DNA from: Oscillospiraceae bacterium
GTDB taxonomy: Bacteria > Bacillota > Clostridia > Oscillospirales > Acutalibacteraceae
Length of the DNA: 9,114 bases
Reading direction: 5' to 3'
Assembly (NCBI GenBank): GCA_031273775.1
Contig: JAISRF010000193.1
Span: forward strand, 1 to 9,114
A program made the position numbers and the translations under genes. The notes beneath the pieces are model-generated. The model saw only the letters and a program-made list of their open reading frames with translations, searched no databases and had not been told where the DNA came from. Of this stretch, positions 1 to 6,370 are shown in pieces. How positions within the stretch are numbered: position 1 is the stretch's first letter; each line of letters starts with the position of its first letter.

Positions 1-668
1 AAGCCCGCCGTTCGCTGGACCGCGATGTCATTGACATTTTTTTGTTGCACGAACAGGAAAGCGTTTATACCATGCAAGGGCACCATGAGGCGCTGGAAAC
101 TTTGCTGGAGCGCAAAGCAAAGGGCATCATCCGCGCAGTTGGGCTTTCCACCCACCATATCGCGGGTGTGTACGCCGCCACTCTGTCCGGGCTGGACGTG
201 GTTCACCCCATGTTTAACATAGATGGGTATGGCATTTTAGACGGCGGCGCGACCCAGATGGCCGAGGCGATTGAAACGGCGGATCGGGCAGGGCTGGGTG
301 TGTTTGCCATGAAAGCGCTGGGCGGCGGGAACCTGTTTGCCCGCGCCCAGGAATGTCTGCGGTTTGTACTGAACAACCCTCACATTCACGCGGTGGCGTT
401 AGGTTGCAAGAGCAAGGAAGAAGTTCGGGCAAACGCAAGATTTTTCGAAACCGGAAAATTTCTTGACCATGAGCTTGGCAACCTGCTTACTGCCCAAAAA
501 CATCTTCATGTGGCGGATTGGTGCGAAGGCTGCGGGAAATGCGCCGCTTTCTGTCCGCATAAGGCAATCAATATTAGAGATAATCAGGCAGACGTTAACC
601 CTGATAAGTGCGTACTTTGCGGATACTGCGGAGCCAAATGCCCGCTGTTCGCAATTAAGATTTACTAG
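1..668 (+). CDS. Aldo/keto reductase with C-terminal 2x[4Fe-4S] ferredoxin domain (5' end outside window)
   Basis: The reading frame is open from base 3 to the TAG at 666-668, so the gene enters from the left and about 221 codons are visible; the N-terminal part of the TIM barrel is missing. The first residues, read through LDRDVIDIFLLHEQ, match the aldo/keto reductase strand that carries the conserved active-site histidine. Later segments such as FAMKALGGGNL are also typical of the family. The last ~50 residues form a bacterial ferredoxin domain with two complete CxxCxxCxxxCP motifs (CEGCGKCAAFCP and CVLCGYCGAKCP), enough for two [4Fe-4S] clusters. Ferredoxin-tailed members of this family are common in anaerobes and probably take electrons from or pass them to the clusters; the substrate is unknown. 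A TTG at 42 is only an internal codon. The flavodiiron protein gene follows 47 nt downstream, which suggests a shared redox role. Confidence 0.9.
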   Translation, partial: ARRSLDRDVIDIFLLHEQESVYTMQGHHEALETLLERKAKGIIRAVGLSTHHIAGVYAATLSGLDVVHPMFNIDGYGILDGGATQMAEAIETADRAGLGVFAMKALGGGNLFARAQECLRFVLNNPHIHAVALGCKSKEEVRANARFFETGKFLDHELGNLLTAQKHLHVADWCEGCGKCAAFCPHKAINIRDNQADVNPDKCVLCGYCGAKCPLFAIKIY

Positions 669-715
669 TCAAGTTAAAACTTTAATTCTTCAATTTAAAA
701 ATCGGAGGTTTTCCC

Positions 716-1921
716 ATGCCACCTGTAAAAATCACAGAAAACGTGTATTCCGTTGGGGTTTTGAACCCGGCACTCCGCGTATTCGATATTGTCATGAGCA
801 CCGAATACGGCACCAGCTACAACGCGTACTTAGCGCGCGGAGAAAAAACCGCGCTGGTGGAAACTTGTCACCGCAGCTTTTTTGAGGAATATGTGGAGAA
901 TATTTCTGCGGTATGCAAGCCTGAAGAAATTGATTTCATTATTCTGAACCACACGGAACCTGATCATTCGGGCGCGCTGGCGGGACTTTTGGAACTCTGC
1001 CCTCATGCCGAGATTTACTGCTCACAGGCAGCTTCGCTTTTTTTGAAAGCGATTACCAACCGCCCGGACATAACCTTACATGTGGTTAAAGACGGTGAAA
1101 CGCTGGATTTGGGTGGCCTGACTCTGCAATTTATCTCTGCGCCATTTTTGCACTGGCCGGATTCTATATTTACTTATTTGCCAGAGGAAAATCTGCTGTT
1201 TACCTGCGATTTTTTGGGCAGCCATTACTGTGAGCCTCGCGTTTTAGACCGGCACATCACCTATGAAGAGGCTTATGAGGCTTCGTTCAAAGGGTATTAC
1301 GAAGCGATTTTCGGTCCGTTTCCGGCCTATGTCCGACAGGGACTGGAGAAAATCCGCGCTTTGACCTGTGTGGATACGATTTGCCCCAGCCACGGCCCGG
1401 TGCTGACAAAGGGCGAACGTTATGAATTTGCCATGGAAAAGTACGCCAAATGGAGCACTCCTCTTCCAGCTTCCAAGGATATTCCCATCTTTTATGTGAG
1501 CGCGTACGGTTGCACCCGCGCGCTGGCGGAAGCCGCCGCCGAAGGCGTGCGGGAGGCACGGCCGGGTTACAATGTGGAATTGTACGATATTATCCGGCAC
1601 TCTCTGCCGGAATTGGGTGGGATTTTGAACGCTTCCGCGGCGTTTTTAATCGGGACACCTACCCTTAACCGGGATGCGCTGCCTCCGGTGTGGCAGTTGC
1701 TGTCTATGACGGACGCGGTGAATATCGCGAAACGGCCGGTTGCCGTGTTCGGCTCGTACGGTTGGAGCGGCGAGGCAACCGGCGCTGTGGCGGAGCTGCT
1801 GAAAGCGCTTAAGTTAAACGTGTTCCCAGAACTCTTGAAGGTGAATTTCGTCCCAAGCGAAGTAGAACTGGAAAAAGCCAAAACGTTCGGCAGAGCATTC
1901 GGAAAATTCACAAATTCGTAG
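716..1921 (+). CDS. fprA: Flavodiiron protein (FprA-type A-flavoprotein; O2/NO reductase)
   Basis: A cytoplasmic 401-residue protein that should reduce O2 to water and/or NO to N2O, protecting an anaerobe. The N-terminal metallo-beta-lactamase-like domain (about 1-250) has all the diiron ligands: H79-x-E81-x-D83-H84 in NHTEPDHSG, H146 in FLHWPDS, D165 in FTCDFLGSH and H226 in CPSHGPV. The spacing follows the family pattern. The C-terminal flavodoxin-like domain (about 255-401) begins with an FMN phosphate loop, VSAYGCTRALAEA, and a later GSYGWSGEA loop. There is no fused rubredoxin or flavin reductase domain, so the electron donor must be a separate protein. The ATG at 716 follows GGAGG at 704-708 with a 7-nt spacer. 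The TAG stop (1919-1921) lies inside a short repeat that continues downstream. Choosing between O2 and NO as the main substrate is not possible from sequence alone. Confidence 0.95.
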   Translation: MPPVKITENVYSVGVLNPALRVFDIVMSTEYGTSYNAYLARGEKTALVETCHRSFFEEYVENISAVCKPEEIDFIILNHTEPDHSGALAGLLELCPHAEIYCSQAASLFLKAITNRPDITLHVVKDGETLDLGGLTLQFISAPFLHWPDSIFTYLPEENLLFTCDFLGSHYCEPRVLDRHITYEEAYEASFKGYYEAIFGPFPAYVRQGLEKIRALTCVDTICPSHGPVLTKGERYEFAMEKYAKWSTPLPASKDIPIFYVSAYGCTRALAEAAAEGVREARPGYNVELYDIIRHSLPELGGILNASAAFLIGTPTLNRDALPPVWQLLSMTDAVNIAKRPVAVFGSYGWSGEATGAVAELLKALKLNVFPELLKVNFVPSEVELEKAKTFGRAFGKFTNS

Positions 1922-1987
1922 AGGCGACCGTCTCCGACCACCCGTTAAAATCGCAACCCGTGGGGGCGAACTGTGTTCGCCCGTTAA
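1917..1987. repeat. Two tandem copies of a short GGGGCGAAC-type hairpin repeat
   Basis: Two related units fill the gap after the flavodiiron gene. Unit A spans 1917-1948 and unit B spans 1959-1987. Both begin with CGT followed by a purine-rich G run and both end in CCCGTTAA. Unit B contains a perfect 8-bp inverted repeat, GGGCGAAC (1964-1971) and GTTCGCCC (1975-1982), with a 3-nt loop. Unit A is a degraded version in which the arms no longer pair well. The stop codon of fprA is the TAG in unit A. No T-run follows either unit, so this is not a classic intrinsic terminator. A third copy lies at 5947-5974. Confidence 0.75.
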
Positions 1988-2005
1988 GTGAAAGGTTCTG
2001 GTATT

Positions 2006-3028
2006 ATGGCTGAAAAGAAAAAGCGTGTGCGCCATGTGATTGAAACCGAGGTGCCGGTACCGGCCAAACGCGCCGCACTGATCTTTTTCGGCGTTTTGGG
2101 ACTTGTTTTTGCGCTTGCGCTGGTTTACGTTTTCAAACAGCCCTTTGACAGTCTGGGCAGTTCCGGCGGCAACCAGCCCGACAACCACAGCAACGGTGGG
2201 CGGATCGCCTTTTCTGAAAACACGCTGTTTTACCAAACCAAAGACGGTGCGTTTTCCGCGGCGGAGGAAACACTGGACAATCCTCGCCGCTTTGACGCCG
2301 CCGCCGAATATATCAACGTCAGTAAGGGTAAAGTGTATTATGTGAACAACCATGTCCTGTATTCCGCTTTTTATGACGGTAGCTTCAAGACCAAGCTTGC
2401 CGATTTTGCGGACAAGGTGTTTGTCATAGGCACCTGGATTTTTTACCTAGATGAACAGGGAGTAATCAACAAAACGCTCATCACCGGACAAAAGCAGAAA
2501 AGCATTGGAATAAAGCCAACCGGAAGCTTTGTAGTAAGCGGAAATACCCTTATTTTCACCGGCGAAAACAGCAATCTATACACCGCCCGGACAGACGGAA
2601 CGGACATAAAGCCGCTGAAATTGTTCCCTGCAGACAAAAAGCCGGAAAACGGACGCTTTTGCTTTGATTCCTCCGGATATTTCTACTATTTATGCGGCGG
2701 CACGCTCTACGGCATCGGAATGCAGGAAGAGGAACCCTCAGTTATTCTGGCGGGGGTGGAAGCCTATTGCGTACGCGCGGGAAGTTATCTGATTTATGTA
2801 ACCCAAGAAGGACTGTTTTGTCGGGATATTCAAGCGAGGACAAAAGTTGAAAACGCAAACCGCGACCTGCCCGAAGAAGACAAAGACCCCCTGCCTGAAG
2901 ACGTAAAGTTGGCAGAGGGTCATATTACCGAAGTGTATTTTTCCGGGAATAACGTTTACTTTTACGATGTGGATGGTGTGCTCAACCGGGTATATATGGA
3001 CGGAACGTCGGACAAAGTGATCGGGTAA
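2006..3028 (+). CDS. Membrane-anchored DUF5050-like (beta-propeller-like) protein
   Basis: A 340-residue protein with a basic cytoplasmic N-terminus (MAEKKKRVRH), one hydrophobic segment at about residues 22-43, a linker rich in Gly, Ser and Asn, and a large domain expected outside the membrane. That domain is built of repeated short strands of the type IFYLDEQGVINKT, LYTARTDGTDIKPL and VYFYDVDGVLNRVYMDGT, resembling the DUF5050 family (LRP1-like beta-propeller). This points to a binding or scaffold role at the cell surface; no catalytic motif is visible and the ligand is unknown. The ATG at 2006 is preferred because AAAGG sits at 1991-1995. A GTG at 1988 in the same frame would add MKGSGI but has no ribosome site and overlaps the repeat. 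No separate promoter is visible, so it may be read through from fprA. The stop codon adjoins a repeat. Confidence 0.75.
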   Translation: MAEKKKRVRHVIETEVPVPAKRAALIFFGVLGLVFALALVYVFKQPFDSLGSSGGNQPDNHSNGGRIAFSENTLFYQTKDGAFSAAEETLDNPRRFDAAAEYINVSKGKVYYVNNHVLYSAFYDGSFKTKLADFADKVFVIGTWIFYLDEQGVINKTLITGQKQKSIGIKPTGSFVVSGNTLIFTGENSNLYTARTDGTDIKPLKLFPADKKPENGRFCFDSSGYFYYLCGGTLYGIGMQEEEPSVILAGVEAYCVRAGSYLIYVTQEGLFCRDIQARTKVENANRDLPEEDKDPLPEDVKLAEGHITEVYFSGNNVYFYDVDGVLNRVYMDGTSDKVIG

Positions 3029-3130
3029 TTGGCAGTTGACAGTTGTGGTGTCGCCTTTGGTGACGGATTAAAATTAAACTTGCCAAAGCAATTCCTTAAC
3101 TGTTCTCTGTTCTTTGTTCTCCGTCAACTG
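3029..3130. repeat. Heptad-repeat element bounded by CAGTTGAC inverted repeats
   Basis: The plus strand begins with two TTGRCAG heptads (3029-3042) directly after the DUF5050-like stop codon. A small hairpin follows, GTCGCC (3050-3055) with GGTGAC (3059-3064), including one G-T pair. The minus strand carries three GAACARA-type heptads near 3099-3119. CAGTTGAC at 3033-3040 is matched by its exact reverse complement GTCAACTG at 3123-3130, giving 8-bp terminal inverted repeats around ~98 bp. A second pair, TTGGCA (3029-3034) and TGCCAA (3081-3086), nests within it. The right part is translated as the end of the glycosyltransferase. No U-tract terminator is seen despite the convergent genes. Origin as a small mobile or MITE-like sequence is inference. 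Confidence 0.6.
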
Positions 3131-4064
3131 AATCGCTCTCCCGTTCGCTGACAATATAAGCCGGACGTCTTTTGGTTTCCAGATAGGTTTTTGCCAGATA
3201 CTGACCCAGCACGCCAATGCTGAAAAGCTGTATCCCGCCAATCATTAAAATAAAGCAAATCAAAGACGGATACCCCGCCACAGGATCCCCCCAGATGAGC
3301 GTTTTTATAAAATAAAACAGGATCATAATCAGAGAGGCTACGAAGCACAGCAAACCCACCGCCGAAGAAATGTAAAGCGGAACGGTGGAATAGGCTAAAA
3401 TACCGTCCAGCGAATATTTGAACAGCTTCCAAAACGACCACTTTGTGTTTCCCGCCACGCGAGGCGCGTTTTCGTACTCCAGCCACTTGGTTTTGAACCC
3501 CACCCAGCTGAAAATCCCTTTGGAAAACCGGTTGTATTCGGAAATTTCACAGACGGAATTTACGTATTTACGCGTCATCATGCGGAAATCCCGGGCGCCG
3601 TCCACAATCTCCGTTTGGGAAATTTTATTGATAACGCGGTAAAACACGCGGGCAAACAGCGATCGGATTGGCGGCTCACCTTTTCTGTTTACCCGCCTTG
3701 CGGCGGCACAGTCACAGCCCTCCCGGGTCAAGGCAGCGTACATATCCTTCAGCAATGCGGGCGGATCCTGCAAGTCGGCGTCCATGAGCGTCGCAAAATC
3801 GCCCACGCATTCTTTCAGTCCCGCAAAAATGGCGGCTTCTTTGCCGAAATTGCGTGAAAACGAGATATACCGAACTCGGCGATCCTGTGCTCGCAGTCCT
3901 TTTATGACCCGCATGGTACCGTCCATGGAACCGTCGTCCACAAAAACAAACTCCGCCTGTACTCCGCCGCCTATCTCCGCCAGAGCGCTCACAGCTTCAG
4001 TGTAAAAATGGGGCAACGCGGCTTCTTCGTTGAAACACGGCACAATCACGCTAAGTAACGGCAT
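3096..4064 (-). CDS. GT2 family polyprenyl-phosphate glycosyltransferase (GtrB/CsbB-like)
   Basis: A 322-residue membrane-associated glycosyltransferase of family 2. It should transfer a sugar from a nucleotide sugar to a polyprenyl phosphate at the cytoplasmic face, for later use in cell-envelope glycosylation. The GT-A domain starts at once with LLSVIVPCFNEE; DDGS lies at 43-46, and the metal-binding DADLQDPP motif at 95-102. GARDFR (157-161 region) and NTKWS are also typical. Two hydrophobic segments at about 229-254 and 266-289 form the usual C-terminal membrane hairpin. The ATG at 4064 is chosen because GGAGG lies 5 nt upstream; an upstream GTG at 4097 would precede the predicted transcription start. 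The last ten residues (VDGEQRTENS) and the stop are encoded by a repeat element and are probably not part of the original protein. No flippase (GtrA-like) gene is adjacent. The sugar is unknown. Confidence 0.9.
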   Translation of the reverse strand: MPLLSVIVPCFNEEAALPHFYTEAVSALAEIGGGVQAEFVFVDDGSMDGTMRVIKGLRAQDRRVRYISFSRNFGKEAAIFAGLKECVGDFATLMDADLQDPPALLKDMYAALTREGCDCAAARRVNRKGEPPIRSLFARVFYRVINKISQTEIVDGARDFRMMTRKYVNSVCEISEYNRFSKGIFSWVGFKTKWLEYENAPRVAGNTKWSFWKLFKYSLDGILAYSTVPLYISSAVGLLCFVASLIMILFYFIKTLIWGDPVAGYPSLICFILMIGGIQLFSIGVLGQYLAKTYLETKRRPAYIVSERESDSVDGEQRTENS

Positions 4065-4095
4065 ATAAACCTCCACGCAGACTTGATATAAACAC

Positions 4096-4124
4096 ACCTT
4101 ATCATATTTTTAGCGCAAAGTCAA
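4096..4124 (-). promoter_or_regulatory. Sigma-A-like promoter for the glycosyltransferase
   Basis: Read on the minus strand, TTGACT (complement of 4119-4124) and TAAGGT (complement of 4096-4101) are separated by 17 bp. Transcription would start near 4089, leaving about 25 nt of leader containing the GGAGG site before the ATG at 4064. The -35 is strong and the -10 moderate. This placement supports the shorter start for the gene. Confidence 0.55.
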
Positions 4125-4154
4125 TAAACCGTTGGCGCGCAGTTTTCTTTTTTC

Positions 4155-4183
4155 TTGACATTCGGCTCGATAAAGGGTAAAAT
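4155..4183 (+). promoter_or_regulatory. Sigma-A-like promoter for pyrB
   Basis: A consensus -35 TTGACA (4155-4160) is followed after exactly 17 bp by TAAAAT (4178-4183), five of six bases of the -10 consensus. A T-rich tract lies just upstream. Transcription would begin near 4190, giving a leader of only about 33 nt before pyrB. That is too short for a PyrR-type attenuator with competing hairpins, so any pyrimidine control would need another mechanism. Confidence 0.7.
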
Positions 4184-4222
4184 TGGCGTAGCGCTTGGTA
4201 CTATATATTTTCAGGATGTGTT

Positions 4223-5302
4223 ATGGAAATGGAGGACACACGGCCTTTCGGGCATTTGATTGATTTAGACGCCTTTCCCGCCGGAATGGTCACTGGTCTG
4301 CTTGCCACTGCCCGCACCATCATGTCAAAGCCGGAATATTACTGCGACAGTTGCCATGGCAAAATTCTCGCCACCCTTTTTTACGAACCCTCCACTCGTA
4401 CGCAGATGTCCTTTCAGGCAGCGATTCTGCGATTAGGCGGCAAGGTGATTGGCTTTGACAACCCCGGAAATTCCTCCGTTTCCAAAGGAGAAAGCCTGAA
4501 AGATACGGTACGGGTCATTTCCAACTATGCAGACATTCTGACCATCCGGCACCCGCAGGAGGGCGCGGCAAAGGCCGCTTCGCTGTTTTCTTGCTGCTGC
4601 GTTATCAACGCAGGTGACGGTGGGCACCTGCACCCTACCCAAACTCTCACCGATTTATTTACGTTAAGCGAAACCAAGGGAAGAATAGACCATCTGACGG
4701 TAGGGCTGTGCGGTGACCTTTTAAACGGCCGCACCGTGCATTCGCTGGCAAAAACTCTCTGCCGATTTCCCGGCAACCGGTTTGTGCTAATTTCCACCCC
4801 GGAATTAACCCTGCCGCCTTATGTTTTGTCCGTACTGCGTGACAGTGGCTGTGCATTCACCATGTCAACATCTCTTTTGGACAGTATCGGCGATTTAGAC
4901 GTGCTGTATATGACGCGGATTCAGCGGGAACGATTTGGCGCTGAAGAAGAGTACAAACGACAAAAAGGCGTGTTTGTGCTGGACGCCGAAAAAATGCGCC
5001 ACGCAAAGGCGGAATTGCGCGTTTTGCATCCCCTGCCCCGCGTGGACGAGATTGATTATGAAGTGGATTACGACCCCCGCGCCGTATATTTTGACCAGAC
5101 GGCGTACGGTATGTATGTGCGGCAAGCGCTGATTTTGCACATGTTGGACGGCGCGAAAAAGGCCACGCCTCCCCGTTTGACCCCGGAAGGGGCGGGCTTG
5201 TGCCCCAACCCGCGCTGTATCACCCGCGTTGAGCCGTATCTGCCGCCGCTGTTCACTTTTGGGACGGGGTACGTCTGCGGTTACTGTGACCATGAAGTGT
5301 GA
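4223..5302 (+). CDS. pyrB: Aspartate carbamoyltransferase catalytic chain fused to a PyrI-type zinc ribbon
   Basis: A cytoplasmic enzyme joining carbamoyl phosphate and L-aspartate, the committed step of pyrimidine synthesis. Residues ~10-310 are a complete catalytic chain. FYEPSTRT (53-60) is the carbamoyl-phosphate loop, and SVSKGESLKDT (85-95) the loop reaching the neighbouring subunit. R109, HPTQ (137-140), GRTVHSL (169-175), MTRIQRERF (230-238) and HPLPR (269-273) are also present. At 359 residues it is about 50 longer than a usual PyrB. The extra tail holds C327-x4-C332-x19-C352-x2-C355 with CPNPRCITRVEP, closely like the zinc domain of the regulatory chain PyrI (CPN-x2-CI...C-x2-C). 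The nucleotide-binding half of PyrI is absent. The tail may stabilise the catalytic trimer while leaving it without CTP/ATP control (inference). AGGA at 4213-4216 serves the ATG at 4223; an in-frame ATG at 4229 is an alternative start. Confidence 0.95.
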   Translation: MEMEDTRPFGHLIDLDAFPAGMVTGLLATARTIMSKPEYYCDSCHGKILATLFYEPSTRTQMSFQAAILRLGGKVIGFDNPGNSSVSKGESLKDTVRVISNYADILTIRHPQEGAAKAASLFSCCCVINAGDGGHLHPTQTLTDLFTLSETKGRIDHLTVGLCGDLLNGRTVHSLAKTLCRFPGNRFVLISTPELTLPPYVLSVLRDSGCAFTMSTSLLDSIGDLDVLYMTRIQRERFGAEEEYKRQKGVFVLDAEKMRHAKAELRVLHPLPRVDEIDYEVDYDPRAVYFDQTAYGMYVRQALILHMLDGAKKATPPRLTPEGAGLCPNPRCITRVEPYLPPLFTFGTGYVCGYCDHEV

Positions 5303-5345
5303 ACTCTGCGGAGTTCAAATTAAGAATTGAGAATTGAAAATTGAG
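5301..5345 (+). repeat. GAACTC hairpin plus AATTRAR heptad repeats after pyrB
   Basis: A perfect 6-bp inverted repeat, GAACTC (5301-5306) and GAGTTC (5311-5316) with a TGCG loop, overlaps the last two bases of the pyrB stop codon. Four 7-bp units of the form AATTRAR then follow at 5318-5345. No run of T follows, so this is not an ordinary terminator. The third unit supplies the TTG that is the furthest upstream start of the next gene. An inverted relative lies at 7483-7526. Confidence 0.75.
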
Positions 5346-5951
5346 GATTCTACGAATTTATTATTAGCGCAACGCATCAATAAAAAACAAAATCTTGCCG
5401 GCGTTTTGGTGATTTTCGGTTCTCCGCACAGCGGCGGGAACTGTGCCCGGTTGCTCGACCCGGTTTTAGCCGTTTTCGGCGCGGAAAATTGCAATATCTT
5501 TTCACCGTTTCAAGCCGCTCCCCGCTTTTGTGACGACTGTGGCTGGTGCAAAGCTCATACGGAGTGCAAACACCGGGATTTGGATGAATTTTACGCAGCG
5601 CTTGAAGTCTGCCGAGTGCTGGTCATGGTCTGCCCGGTGTACAACGCCGGGTTTCCCGCGCCGGTAAAAGCAGCGCTTGACCGTTTGCAGCGGTATTATT
5701 CAGCAAGGTTTTTTCAAAATATCCGCCCTCCGGTAAAAACAGTCAAACTCGCGTTGACGCTGTTCGCGGCGGGTCAAAACGGAGAAAAAGCCGCTGAATA
5801 TATGAATGCGGCTCTAGGCAAAATATATACGGTTCTCAATTGCAGGCCGGCTTCAAGTGTTACGGCCAGCAACACGGATAAGTTTGGCGTTTCTAATGAA
5901 GAGGTTGAAAAGGTCAGACAGGAATGTTTGAAAATAAAGTCGGTCATGTAG
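5334..5951 (+). CDS. Isf-like iron-sulfur flavoprotein (NADPH-dependent FMN reductase / flavodoxin family)
   Basis: A predicted 205-residue cytoplasmic flavoprotein. The flavodoxin-like phosphate loop is VLVIFGSPHSGGN (24-36). Four cysteines in CDDCGWCKAHTEC (C66-x2-C69-x2-C72-x5-C78), followed by DLDEFYAAL, match the compact cluster motif of Methanosarcina-type iron-sulfur flavoprotein, which binds FMN and one [4Fe-4S]. CPVYNAGFPAPVKAALDRLQ (100-119) is the second FMN-contact segment of this family. Isf-type proteins pass electrons from ferredoxin to O2 or peroxide; that role here is inference. The start is uncertain: no ATG precedes the core, and the furthest upstream codon, TTG 5334, lies inside a heptad repeat with no clear ribosome site. 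TTG or GTG codons at 5406 and 5409 are too close to the first strand to look better. The TAG stop (5949-5951) lies in a hairpin repeat. Confidence 0.75.
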   Translation: MKIEDSTNLLLAQRINKKQNLAGVLVIFGSPHSGGNCARLLDPVLAVFGAENCNIFSPFQAAPRFCDDCGWCKAHTECKHRDLDEFYAALEVCRVLVMVCPVYNAGFPAPVKAALDRLQRYYSARFFQNIRPPVKTVKLALTLFAAGQNGEKAAEYMNAALGKIYTVLNCRPASSVTASNTDKFGVSNEEVEKVRQECLKIKSVM

Positions 5952-5974
5952 GTGCGAACGGTGTTCGCACACCC
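5947..5974. repeat. Third copy of the GCGAAC hairpin repeat
   Basis: A perfect 8-bp inverted repeat, GTGCGAAC (5952-5959) and GTTCGCAC (5963-5970) with a 3-nt loop, begins at the stop codon of the flavoprotein gene. It shares the TAGGnGCGAAC...GTTCGC core with the pair at 1917-1987. The TAG stop occupies the same place in this repeat as in unit A behind fprA. The arms differ from unit B by a compensated base pair (G-C replaced by T-A), so the hairpin is kept although the sequence changes. No T-run follows. Confidence 0.7.
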
Positions 5975-5996
5975 ACACAAAACCACCTCTCTACTA

Positions 5997-6011
5997 GGGG
6001 AAATTAACCCC
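5997..6011. other. Small GGGG/CCCC hairpin in the trxA leader
   Basis: GGGG (5997-6000) and CCCC (6008-6011) flank a 7-nt A/T loop, ending 14 nt before the trxA ribosome site. Four G-C pairs could form a weak hairpin in the leader. It may be accidental; no known riboswitch or attenuator pattern fits. Confidence 0.25.
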
Positions 6012-6039
6012 AAAAATCAAAAAACAAGGAGCAATTGTA

Positions 6040-6351
6040 ATGGCTGTTATAGAGCTTACTTCTGAAAATTTCCAGGAATTGGCGCTTCAGAGCGAGTTAC
6101 CCGTTGTGGTAGACTTCTGGGCGACTTGGTGCGGACCATGCCGTATGCTGGCGCCTACGGTCGAGGAAGTTTCCGACGAACTGGAAGGCCAGGCGGTTTT
6201 TGGCAAGCTGAACGTAGACGACGAGCGTGAAATCGCGACGGTGTACGGCGTCCAGACCATTCCCACTCTGATCCTCTTCAAAAACGGCGAAGAGACCGGG
6301 CGTTTGGTCGGTCTTCGCCCGAAAGAAGACATTATTTCACTAATTAAATAA
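6040..6351 (+). CDS. trxA: Thioredoxin
   Basis: A 103-residue cytoplasmic thioredoxin that reduces protein disulfides and is itself recharged by a thioredoxin reductase, not present in this window. The active site WCGPC is at residues 30-34, preceded by VVDFWAT, and the cis-proline is P75 in TIPTLILF. Length and motif order are those of a normal single-domain thioredoxin, with no signal peptide. AAGGAG at 6026-6031 lies 8 nt before the ATG. The aminotransferase gene begins 19 nt after its stop with its own strong ribosome site, so the two are very probably one transcript. The preceding 88-nt gap holds two hairpins and no convincing promoter. Confidence 0.97.
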   Translation: MAVIELTSENFQELALQSELPVVVDFWATWCGPCRMLAPTVEEVSDELEGQAVFGKLNVDDEREIATVYGVQTIPTLILFKNGEETGRLVGLRPKEDIISLIK

Positions 6352-6370
6352 TAAGCCGGAGGTATTTTCA

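Noticed and set aside
1244..1600. Long minus-strand ORFs opposite fprA and other genes
   Set aside because: They lack ribosome sites and recognisable domains, and lie opposite well-supported genes.
1964..1982. Hairpin after fprA as an intrinsic terminator
   Set aside because: The stem is good but no T-run follows; the downstream bases are GTTAAGTG. It matches a dispersed repeat instead.
4065..4097. Longer glycosyltransferase starting at GTG 4097 (MCLYQVCVEVY extension)
   Set aside because: The GTG overlaps the predicted -10 box, while the ATG at 4064 has GGAGG at the right distance and the family N-terminus.
4190..4222. PyrR-binding attenuator or riboswitch before pyrB
   Set aside because: The leader after the predicted start is too short and has no competing hairpins or U-tract.
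5292..5330. A 12-codon ORF (MKCELCGVQIKN) overlapping the end of pyrB, with a CxxC
   Set aside because: It reads another frame of the pyrB tail and the hairpin repeat, has no ribosome site and stops in the first heptads. The cysteines are a by-product of this overlap.
3029..5345. A CRISPR array from the regularly spaced short repeats
   Set aside because: Units are 7 bp with no unique spacers between them and no cas genes nearby.
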